Position numbers and translations under genes: made by a program. The notes below the pieces were generated by a model. That model was not told the origin of the DNA and did not search any database. It saw only the letters and a program-made list of their open reading frames with translations. Below, one piece after another: positions 12,701 to 23,458 of a stretch of 64,000 bases of DNA; position 1 is the first letter of the stretch; each line of letters starts with the position of its first letter. Origin of the DNA: Amblyornis subalaris (lineage: Eukaryota > Chordata > Aves > Passeriformes > Ptilonorhynchidae); contig JACAXG010000007.1 in the NCBI GenBank assembly GCA_018881555.1, positions 11,327,235 to 11,391,234 of the forward strand, in the 5' to 3' direction.

Positions 12701-14973
12701 TAACCCAACAATTCTACACACCTCAAAGTGGCCTTGCCTTACCATCCCATTAAACAAAAGGAAGTGTTGCCTTCCAGATCAATGGCAAATCATTACACGC
12801 CAACTTACACAGTTTCCTTTATGCAGTCTAGGAAATCTCCCAAACAGCTAGGCCTCCTGAGGATCCAGGTCCTCTTTATACGCTTTGTTTCAGGTGCCAA
12901 ATTTGGTAATCAAAGGATGGTTTGAGTTGGAACAGACTGTACAGTTTAGCTGGCAGGTGCTATACCACTGGGTAGGATAAGGATTTGTCTGTATTTCCAT
13001 GGTGTCCTTACAATTCGGTGCTAAAAATGAAAAAGAAAAAAATCCCAAACAAACTGAACAAAAAACTCCAAACAAATGTACAAATTCAAACAAAACCAAA
13101 CCAAAACACAATAGGGAATTGATGGTGCCCGCTATTTTGCTTTTTGCTGGAAGAGGCTTAATTCTCAGAATTTTGATTTCATTTCAGTGAATAAAGCAGT
13201 GCTATAGAAGTTCCTCGCTTCCTGCCATTATCTAAGAAAGATGAGCCCTGAAAGACATTTTCCATAATCTTTATGTTTTCATGTAAGCCTAGTTTCACTA
13301 TATTATCTAAGAAGGGCAGTCATCACAGTGGTTGCAAGAAATGGCCAATCATTGCTAAATTTGGGCAAAGAAACAACCCTTACAGAGGGACAGTCACATT
13401 TTCCAAGGATATTCTTGTCATAAAATCTTAGCACATCTGGACAAGGACATATATGTAGCAATACACAGACAAGAAGACTCTTAGGGGCGGCCAGTGAAAC
13501 AAAGGAGAATTGTTCCATCCATAGGTATCCGCAGATTTTTCCTTTAACTGCAGACCCCAGAATATTTTTTCAAAGGCAAAAGCATCATCACTGCCATTTT
13601 CCAGATGTGCAAACTAAGGCAGAGCTGTGTTAGGTGACTTGCCAAGAATCGGTAAGCAGCTGAGTGAGACATAGGTTCCTCTGCCTGATCCTGCTACTGC
13701 CAGGGAGGAAGAGTATAGGGAGAGCTAAAAGTCCTCCTCAGGACTAGCAGTGGGAGAAATATGCCTGACATGTGACTTCACCCTATCATCTAATTCTATA
13801 TCTCAATGTTCTTCCACTGAATATTTCTTATTGCTCCTGGAAAATGCAGGACACAGGGCCGAGTGGACACTTGATCTCATCCAGCTTCTCTTGGGCTGTG
13901 CTCTTAGACATATCTTCTTTAAAGTTTAAATTTTACAATGTTTAACTACTTCATATTTTAATGTCTGCAAATCTCAGAATCTTGAGACACATCTATACTG
14001 ATTTCTGGGAAAATACTAGTAACATTTAAACCCTGAGGGGGGAAAAAATCAAAACAAATTCCTGATTGCCATGAAAACAAATATAAAAAACAGACATAAA
14101 AATCAATTCCAAGAAAGTGACATTTTTACCTGTGTCTGGTTATATTCTGTATGAAAGAAAATGTAAATTTTATTTTTTTTCTAACTGTCCTAAAATAACA
14201 AAAAAAAGACTAGCTGTGTAAACAGTGGTTGATGCTGGAGAGTAAGTGGCATTCTGATCAATTTGGTCTTTGGTGAAGACCGGACCCCGGAAATATATCT
14301 CATGTTTTTATTAGCTCACAGTTTTTGGGACAAACTAAGGAGTCACTGGGTTTGCAGCAAGCCTTACTGGTATGTTAGGACAACCCATGAACCTAGAGGA
14401 CTGAGACCAACGCAGGCCGTTCCTGGCAGATAATTTACGACGATGGGAGTCGCAGCTTCTGTTCAGGGATTGGATGTAATACTACATTTAAATTAGCTAT
14501 ACGGTGTTTCCTAAATAGTACCAGCAAAGTTCTTTCTTTATCGGGAATCTCAGCTGATATTCTGGCCTCGTGCTACTTTCTGGTTCCAGATGGGAGCAAA
14601 TACAGTGTTCTTACTAATTTTTTTTCACTGCAAGTAAGTGGGTGTCTTACTTTTCACTCACTGTTCCCATTGCTATTTTACCTGCAATGATGCCTTTTTG
14701 CCTTGATTCTGCCCTGCAGGACAAGAACAAAGGGATCTAGCCTTTTTTTATTTTTATTTTGGCTCAAAAATTTTGAAAGCTCTTCAGACATAAGACAATG
14801 CTCCTTCAGTCCCTACTCTTCTGCCTTTTTAAGTCCCCCTCCAGCCTTGCTTCTGAGCGGCTGCAAGTACGCCTCCCACCCTAATGGTGGCAGAAAAACC
14901 CTACACTTCACTCCATTGACTGCAGATAAAGGAGACTGCAGCGGGGGAAAGAAACGGGGCACATCCTGCCATA
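6757..14973. other. Unique non-coding sequence
   Basis: Nothing recognisable in terms of gene families or mobile elements. Open frames, the longest being 8349-8693 plus (114 codons) and 10475-10834 and 12344-12703 plus (119 codons each), show no domain, no splice context and overlapping frames on the other strand. AATAAA signals occur around 9021 and 9039 and could serve as polyA sites for a plus-strand transcript ending in this part, but nothing else supports that. A minus-strand acceptor followed by 42 open codons lies at 13020-12890 (see findings). Confidence 0.5.
10431..10495. repeat. T/G-rich low-complexity tract
   Basis: T-runs broken by G (GGATTTTTTTTG, CTTTTTTTGTTTCGGG, GGGTTTTTTTTC) make a 65-base low-complexity stretch. 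It could act as a pyrimidine tract on the plus strand, but no exon follows. Confidence 0.65.
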
Positions 14974-15001
14974 GTTTAAAAAAAAAGAAAAAAAAAAAAC
15001 C
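14974..15001. repeat. Poly(A) tract interrupted by G
   Basis: Nine As, a G and about twelve As in succession. The 130 bases before it are somewhat richer in G+C than their surroundings, but there is no polyadenylation signal and no recognisable coding sequence, so a processed pseudogene is not supported. Confidence 0.7.
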
Positions 15002-18000
15002 TACTAGAAAAGCCATCGACAAAGTGAGAGGTGCTCGATAGATCAGTGCGAGGGAAAAGACTGCAACTGTTTAATTTAGAGATGAACTCGGAAGTTACAT
15101 AAAAGACTGAGCCAAATCTATAAATGATAAAATCAAGAGGCCTTATTGCTCACATCCCCCAGACTAGAAGAAATGCCATAAAATTCTTTCCTAACCCTTG
15201 GAATTCACTGTCAGAAGACTTGGTATTTTTAGCGTGATGTAACAGCAGAACAGATTTGGTCTTTTTGTGTATGTCTCCTAAACAATTATAGTAGATGGGG
15301 GAATGAGATAAGTGTGTTCACATAACTAACATACAGGTAAAATGTAAATACAGGTGTTTGCTGAAGAACGAAGCTGAAATTTGGGTAATATTTTTGAAAA
15401 TTCACTTTCTTCTAGTAGACAATTATAAAATTCCCTTGGCACAATCAGCTTCTGAGTCAGCCAAAGTTAGTCATGCATCTCCTACACTTATCCTATGGTT
15501 ACATTACACAAGCTGACGAGTTAAACTAAACTGGAATCAAATCAGTCACCTGATCCTAACACAGAACATTGTTTAAAAAAGAAAACAAAAACAAAATATT
15601 GTTTCTGACTGCAAGTAGCAGCCACAAACTTAAGGCCTTGCTATAATAAATCAAATGCATGTTTCATGGGGCTATAAAGGAACCTTTTCTTTAAGGGAAA
15701 AGATAGTCCATAGGCAAGTCAGAAATCTGTTTGGATTAGATCCACCTATTGTGAACTGCAGTCTTCACTAATTAATGTTAGTAACATTTTCATTCCTCCT
15801 ACTTCGTAAGTGCATACATCTGTCAGACCGATCGATCCCTTGCAGCAGTGACAGGAGGAGCACTGAATTTTCTCATGATGATCAAAATACGCTGAGTGAT
15901 TAGAACTTGCCACATCTGATATCAAGCCCAAGTTCTTCAAAATGTATTGATATCATTTATTTTCAGAAATGATGAAAATAGGGTAATAGACAATGAATGC
16001 AAAACTGGAGCTCCTTCACAGCAGTAACAGTAATGTGATCCTGTTCATGTAATTCTGGGAAGACTCGTAGAATTCATGGGTAAGGTTAAACCGAAGACAA
16101 ATTTTGAATTTGTTAAATTGGGTGGAATGTAAAGACACTGTGCAAAAGAAATCCTTGACCTCTTGTCCAGGTAGTAACCATGGTGCCTTAAAGTCAATGC
16201 AACAACTACATGACATGATGAAACATAGCACCAACTAAAAAGTTAGTTGGCAAAGGGCTTCTGCAGGTTGCCTAACCTGATGTGCTAGAAATTGTGGGAC
16301 ACAATGTTATATAGATTAAGAGTCATATTTTTTATTCCTAACAATTCCTTTTCTTCCAGATAATGCTGTCAAAACCATCATCTTTTCCCCTGTTTTTAAC
16401 TCCATCCTAGTTTTGACTAAGTTTCTACCTTCTTCTCCATATCCCACTTGTTAAAGACAATACAAAAGCAAAAATGTCACAATTAAAAAACACATTCGTA
16501 AAGTGGATAAAAACAGTTACCAGAGACAGAAAGAGTGGCAAGAGAACAGTCAAAAAGCACCAAACCCCCTGGAAAATAATCTGACTAAAACATACCTGCT
16601 ACTGTAGGTTGTCTTAGGATCACTGGGTAGGAAATAGACATTTGTCTCCAATCATGGCCGTGGGCAGTGAGAGCCCCCATGCAATGCTGAGCAGGAGCCT
16701 GCAAAGCTGACATCAAACAATGCCTCACCCGTGTCTGAAAGGTGCAGACAGGGGTCAGCTCTGTGACTGCCAGTGGTGATTTAAAGCACATGTGTAATTG
16801 GAAACACAAATGGGAGCTTGTGTTGTTTGGCTTTAACAGGGCCCTTTTGAGAATGGCACCATGTGACTGCACAAAAAGCAAAAACACCAATCAACCCTGC
16901 AAAGAAAGAGTTACAGAATGGAACAGGGGAGTTTTCCTCTGCCAGGCTGTAGAAACTTAAGAGCTTCCTGGCAAATCCAAAACATCCAGTACAAACTCCT
17001 GTTCCTCTGAGAGGGACTGTCATCTTACATGTAAGACTCCACAAAGAAAGAGATACAATTTGAACCTCATTAATATTTATCCTCATCTGTCAGGTGGATG
17101 TTAAATGCCTCAAGGTCTGAGTGTTTGGAAGAATCCTGAAGACTTTACAATCTGGTGTTTCTTTAGAAGTGCCACTGTAACTCAGGATCTTTGCCTTTTA
17201 ATAAAGAGGCCATTCTTCTTCCAGGCCCTGAAAAGGCTCAGAGCCTTCAAGCTTCTGGTGGTCGTGAGAAGCATAATCTAATTGTGCATGTCATGCAGAA
17301 ACATTCATTTCATCAGAGGATTTAAGCTTATTTGCTACCATCTAGATTTCCTAGTTCCTCTTCTGCAGAGCAGTTGCAGGTTCTCCTTCACGATATTCCT
17401 TTTTTTTTTCCCCTGTGTTTTTATTCTGTCACATTTGATTGGTTTGGTCATTAATTTTGTTCAATTAAGATCAATGGTGGTTTCAGCATTACTTTGAATT
17501 GCAGCAGTCACACACCTAATCCGTAAGTTTAAGTTTATTCAACCACCCTTTTTACTAGCATTTTTCCATACCCCTATTCATTCTTGTTGAACCTCAATTA
17601 ATTCTGCATTATCCTTTTTATGATTAAGTACCTAGAACTGAACATAACTTTTAAAGTAAAGCTACTAATATAAACAATGGCATTTATAATTGTGTCTATA
17701 TTATTATTTATCCTCCAACACCGTTCTATTTTGTTGGCTTCTCTTACCAAATCTGCAGATCAAGCAAAAGACTGTATTGATCTGCCAAAAATTCTTTGGT
17801 TAAATTGTTTCAAGATCTCATTCTTCTAACTTTACCTCATAGCCTAAGGCAGAATCTTTTTGACTCTGAATTCCTAAAAGCCCCCTAGACAGCAACCATG
17901 TGTAATGTTACTGCAACATTCATGCAGAAGATGGACAATAGAGTTGTGCAAGCTAACCACAACATTTTGAAATACCATCCCTTGTTCCATATGACTAGTG

Positions 18001-19667
18001 TAGAGGCTGCCAAACAAGAACAGAATGTAGGAGGGGGATCTTCAAAAGCTGTTAGCTTTTGACTGAAATCCATAAAATCCAGTGGGAAGCTCTTACAAGT
18101 GAAAGGTTCTCCATGTTTACCACATGCTTCCAAAGACTTGCTGGAAAGACAGAATTTTGTTTCTTGGATTCCTTCCTCTTTCAGGAAAAAGTTGTGTTAA
18201 GGTCAAGTAATTTCAACTGTGAGTCTATTGCAAGGGTCTTTTGCGAGGGATAATACACAAGAATGCTGTTTTCTGACAAGGTAAGGAAGTCTCTCTCCAA
18301 GAACTTGAGAGATATTACCGTGCAGTGGCTGCATTTCAACATCAAGAGATTTCTCCCATCTCACAGTTTTCCATGAGAGTGAATTCTTGTCTCGTGTCAC
18401 TAGAGTACTTTGGAGAGGAAAACCAGACAGACTGAGTATTCAATTTATTAGGTTTCTTCAGGGATGGATATTCTTCAAGTATAACTTCCAACATTGTTCT
18501 CCTTTCTGTTGGTTCATTTTTGACCTGAATAAATCAAAGTGATGTACACAGTTTTGTACCCGTGGCTAGCTTTAGAGAAGCCCAGTGCTTTGCCCAGCCC
18601 TGCTGGGATTTATTTTTGTATGTATGCTTGATTTTCCTGGAAATTTGAATTTGCCTTTGTCTGATACAATTTCATGGCTGTGGCAAACCCACACAGTTCA
18701 GCATGAGGTTGGAAACTGTTGCTATCATAGTGCCAAGAGATAATTAACTCAGCAATGTTAACACACATGCTTGGCATTCATTATCAGACAGGGTGGGAAC
18801 AGAATGGGAACAAGATTTCCACCACAGTTGTCCACTGACCCTGCTGTCTGCTCTCTCCCAGCTGCCCACGCCTCCACTCTTCCTCTGCAGCCATGGCATC
18901 ACTTTGTTCAGGTATCAGGAGCCGGGAAGCACTATGAGAAACACATGCATCTGTGCTTCTTGCTCTTCCAGGGCACCTTTCTTTCCCTGTCTTCCCAACA
19001 GGGAGCTGCACTGCCCAGCTCCCCTCTTCTCTTTGTGTTGACCAACAGAACTCTGCAGGCTGGTTTCCTGCTTTCTAGGAAAAGCAAATGGAGCTCAGAA
19101 GGATGAATATGAAAATCTCCATCCTTAAAATGAAAGCTCACTGACAAAGCCAGCAGAAATGATATTTCAATGCCTGTGGTTCAAAACCTCTGTGTTGGAA
19201 AGACGCTCTTTTCTGTGTTTGGTGCATTTGGCTGAGGGAGACTGGAGTTGTTTAAATCAGAAGACAGCTTTGCAAACAGGAGGTTTAAATAGCTTTAAAA
19301 TATTTCACTACTGACAGCGTAAAACAGTGTAAAATATTCCGTGCCTCAGAGGTGAAAGAAATCCACCTTCTTGGAAGCAATACCTATGGGGTTTATGGAC
19401 TCCAGCCACAAATCTGTCCTTCCAAGGAGCTCCTTTTAGCCCTTGATCATAATGTTAAAAATCCCAAGAGATGCCTGACACTGTAATTGTTATTAATTAT
19501 CTTTTGTTCATCCCTTTATGATCTTTTTCCCTGAGAAAATGGCTGCCCATTACTTGGTGAACATTTCAGATGACAGTGCAATTTCCTAGACAGCCTTGAT
19601 ACCTGAAAGAATAATTCTGCCTATCTGGAGGATGTTTTATACACTAAAAAGGAAGAAGATAATTCCT
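15002..19667. other. Unique non-coding sequence with two exon-like patches
   Basis: No repeat family is recognised. Two patches stand out. One is a 96-nt segment at 18185-18280 between consensus-like splice sites. The other is a GC-richer, ORF-dense patch at about 18790-19110 with an ATG in a strong Kozak context at 18893. Neither gives a protein I recognise; both are described under findings. Confidence 0.45.
18185..18280 (+). other. Exon-like segment between strong splice sites
   Basis: A pyrimidine-rich acceptor (TTCCTTCCTCTTTCAG, AG at 18183-18184) is followed 96 nt later by a good donor (GACAAG then GTAAGGAAG from 18281). Two of the three frames close quickly. The third stays open for 22 codons and stops with TAA at 18251-18253. 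The segment therefore cannot be an internal coding exon. It could be a terminal coding exon, a non-coding RNA exon or a chance pseudo-exon. Confidence 0.25.
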
Positions 19668-19761
19668 TCAAAAGAAAAAAAAAAAACACAACAACAAAAA
19701 AAACCCACAACAAAACAAGAACATCCCCACCATTAAAAAAAAAACAAAACCCCAAACCCCT
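19668..19761. repeat. A-rich simple sequence (AAC/AAAACCC type)
   Basis: A long A-rich tract with interspersed C, including ACAACAAC and AAAACCCC-like blocks, over about 95 bases. It could be a degenerate polyA tail on the plus strand, but no recognisable element precedes it. Confidence 0.7.
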
Positions 19762-22700
19762 TAGCCTAACATATGTCCTCAAGTTGAAGAAATTTGATAT
19801 TATTGCTATTGAGACCCTAGTATGTTTGGTTAATCCTTGTATTTCATATTATGCAAACAGCCTTTATTATTACACAATACATTTTCTAATACCTCCCAAT
19901 TAAACAGTCTCCCAAGAGAATAAAAGGAACTCTTTCTTACTTGGAAGTACAACAAGTAAGCCAGATTGAAAGTCATATTATAAATCTCAAAGCCACAATA
20001 TTTTTTAAAAACAGCACACAACAAACCTTCCCTGGATCGGGAGCAACAGCAAATATGTTAATATATAACAGCAAGTGTGTTACTATGTATGGGAGGAAAA
20101 AAAAAAACAGAGAATAAACCTAATGCTTCTGAAAAGGCTATGTGAAAGATAGATTTTAAAAATCACATAGAAGTCCCAGAAATTCCATGCTAGCTTACAG
20201 GGCTAATCTGAAATGACATTGAAACCATTTGAAAATCCACATCTAAATGTTTGTGTCTGAGATGTTGGACAGTAAACTCATTTGGAAAGGCCATGGCAAG
20301 TCCTAATTTTTGAAGCTGGTGTGCATCTACAGCTCTTTCTCACTTTAGCTTGGATAAAGAAATGATGCTTGCAATTTAACTCTTCCACATCTTTGGCTAC
20401 AGAAGCAATGACTGCTACTAAACAAAATGTACACAACTGGAATAAATTCATAACATCTCAAGGAAACCAACCCATTTCTATGCATGTATGTTTGATTATT
20501 TTAACCCTATAGAACTAATATTTAGTTCTGATAGAAGAAAGAGAGAATTTCAAAGGGAGACAGGAGGAATTAAAATGCAGAAATGGAAATCACTCTGACT
20601 TGTGTGATGAAAAACACGCTCGTTTAATGTCAAGGGGATCAGCCTAGATGGCATCAGGATGTACAAGATTCAGAACAACTACAAATCTAGTACTGCTACC
20701 TATAGGGCTGAGACAAAACAGAAGTGAAAAAACCCTCTAGTAGTAAATCCACTGCCATTTTATTTGCAGTGCACCTTCTTTAAATTCCAAGCAGATACAA
20801 ACAAACTGCATGTTAGCTCTCTCTGTAGGACTATTTGTTTTGGAGTGGGATCAGCAGTATTCCCTAATCCCCATTTTTATTAGTAGTCCACGGAAAAATT
20901 TTGAAGTGACAGTTATATAGTACTGAACCCCACTACATCAGCAGAAAGCACATCAACACACCAAGCAGCAATTCTTCCCATAAAGCCACACTGCTTGATG
21001 TAGGAGACATTTCCTATTCAGGCAGCCCCTTAGAGAACTGGACAGCATTTGGGATAATTCCCAAATATCAAAGAATACAAAGTAGGCAGAAGTTAAAGAA
21101 GACAGTCAGCCAAAATATTTCTCTTTCTTTAACCCTGAGAAAGAATCCTTTGAACAGTGCCAGGGCAGAATCTGTCCATCCTGATTATTTTGAATAATCC
21201 TTTGTTCCACCGAGTCTACCCATTGAAATGAAACTGGAAATACTGAGAATCTCCATTAACTCTGTTGGGCTGAGGGGAATAAATATGAGAAGAAAGAATG
21301 AAAATCATGTTATAAACTTAAAAAAAAATCCAAAAAAACAAACAAGAAATGAATGGACCAAAGATAAATATGTTACAGGGTAAAATAAAATGAAAATCTT
21401 CTTTCTTTTCATTTTTTCTTTTCTCCACTTCCTGTATTAACAGCAGAGGGCTGTTTTTCCACTCAGAAATGCCTCTTTACAATAAGCATGTCCAGACCCG
21501 ATTAGAAAACTGTTTTTCCCAACATCATTTGGCTTTAGTTGAATTGCTATGGTTTCCCACCCTTCCTATGAATCAGCACTCCTTTTCCATCATCCATCAC
21601 TTTCCACACAGTCTGCACTGTTCTGTCTACCCCGTGCCTAAAAGAAATAATGCACTGGCTATACATCTGCCTTCTCCAAGATTCTTTACACCCACTAGTG
21701 AGTGTACATCTGACAAAGCAGCAAGATGTACTTTTCTTACTTTGGAAAAATTAGCACGTTGAATATTAAAATATTTTCTCAGAGCTATGCAAAATATTTT
21801 AATGTTTAAATATTTACATGTAATAATAGAACTCACAGGTTCCAAACAAGTATTAGAGATCCTTAGCTTGAGGGCCTATATAATGCAGTCGAAACACAAA
21901 GTGGAACATCCTAGAATAACAAGCAACAGATGAATGGAATAGGAAAAGTAGAAAAAGAAGCAAAAAGAAAATAAAAACTTAGAGAAGAATAATTGGAAGG
22001 TTAGTGAGCTGTGAACCTCGTTCTTATTATTTTGCAGTACTCTCTCCCTACCACAGTAGCACAGAGATAGAAATAAAGGTATGGAGTGGATTTGTGGCAT
22101 TTTCCTCTGCACCACAAATTATAGTTAAATGAGAGAAACAATTCAGAGGACAGGACAAACAGAAGCAGAAGCTTCAGATACAAGGACAAAAGAGATTAAA
22201 CCTTTTAATGGAAAGAAGAGGAAGTAGAAATAGCAGAACAGGTGTTTTTTCCTTGTAAAATTAATCTCTGATACTGCCAGGGTGAAACTCTTTCACCCTT
22301 CACAGGCTCAGCCAACCATAACGAGGACACGGGCTCAGTCTGTGAAGAGACCAGCAGCAGAAATGTTTAGTATAGCATGGACTGATTCTCTAAAAGGCTG
22401 AAAGAAAATCTAGAACAAACTTGGGTCTTGTTTTACCTGAGTGCTGACGGCTGCTCTCTGAGAAGCTCAGACAGGAGCCCCAGATTGCATCCTGCAAACT
22501 TCAGTGGGCAAGAAAATCAGGACTGTTGTGAGAAACACAGCCAAGCGTAGGACAGGTTAGACCAAAATGAGAATAATAGGGGAGCAATACTACAGGGGAA
22601 GGTTTCAAAGAAAAGAGCATCCAACATGCCACCAGGCATCTGTAATGCTGAGGGCAGAAAGACAGATAAAAGCTGCAGGTCAGCTTCTACAGAAGTAACA

Positions 22701-22934
22701 AATGGCAGTAGCTAGAATGAAAAGAAAACAGAAGGCATGAAGACAGAAATAAACTCTTTATAAAAATTAATTCAGGCTTGGCATTCAGATGTCATTGCTG
22801 AAGGCCATGCTACTGACAAAGGCCACTGATAGGCATCTTTTTAAATTTATCCATTTCAGGTTGAAACCACCAGTAAAAAGTGAAAATACTGTATCAAAAA
22901 AACTCCCAGAACACTGTATTTTCCTTCCCCTGAG
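19762..22934. other. Unique non-coding sequence
   Basis: AT-rich, no recognisable gene or repeat family. It contains the perfect 13-bp inverted repeat listed at 21765-21803 and a purine-rich stretch around 21900-22260. Short open frames are not convincing. Confidence 0.5.
21765..21803. repeat. Perfect 13-bp inverted repeat (AT-rich hairpin)
   Basis: The left arm ATTAAAATATTTT at 21765-21777 is the exact reverse complement of AAAATATTTTAAT at 21791-21803, separated by a 13-base loop. The pairing is almost wholly A:T, so a hairpin would be weak in RNA, but the arms could form a cruciform in DNA. No flanking element is visible. Confidence 0.8.
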
Positions 22935-23458
22935 GTATACGATCCTTACCTTGACACTGGTAAGGCCACACTTGGGTACTGAATACAGTTCTGGGCTTGC
23001 CAGCGGAAGAGAGACATGGGGCTACTGGAGACAGTCCAGCAAAGGGTCACAAATATGCACTTAGAGCATTCTCATGAGGAAAGTTCAAGAGAGCTGAGAC
23101 CATTCCACCTGGAGAAGGGAATTTTCAAGGGGACCTAATCAATATCAATATGCACAAATAGCTGAAGGAATGGTGCAGATAAGATGGAGCCAGGCTCTTT
23201 TCAGTGGTACTGAGTGACAGGACCATAGGCAGTAGACACAAACTGAAACAGGAAGGTTTTTTACCCTCTGAACACAAGAAAATTCCTTTTCACTGTGTTT
23301 GTGACAGCACTGGCAAGGCATCCCAGAGAAGCCATGAAGTCTCCCTCTTTGGAGATATTCCTGTCTAGAAAAGGTCCTGGGCAGCCTGCTTAAGCAGGAG
23401 GGCTGGACCCAGATGACCTCCAATGGTTCCTTTCAGCCTCAACCATTCTGCGATTCTC
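22935..23458 (+). mobile_element. CR1 LINE fragment, 5'-truncated
   Basis: The sequence follows the 3' third of the CR1 consensus in plus orientation. It starts in the last part of ORF2, where the translated piece LVRPHLG is readable. It runs through the GTTCTGGGCTTGCC and CCTGGAGAAGGGAA blocks and the 3' UTR (GATGACCTCCAATGGTTCC) and ends in a degenerate tail at ACCATTCTGCGATTCT. The copy is strongly diverged, with only one recognisable tail unit, so it is an old insertion. It has lost all of the reverse transcriptase and endonuclease and is not functional. The precise 5' edge is uncertain by some tens of bases. Confidence 0.9.

Noticed and set aside
12905..12945. GGATGGTTTGAGTTGGAACA resembles the reversed CR1 3' end (minus strand).
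   Set aside because: Only about 25 bases match, the terminal repeat units are missing, and the following sequence does not continue the CR1 3' UTR.
14703..15041. 112-codon frame ending through a lysine run encoded by the polyA tract.
   Set aside because: The C-terminal lysines come from simple sequence and there is no upstream gene context.
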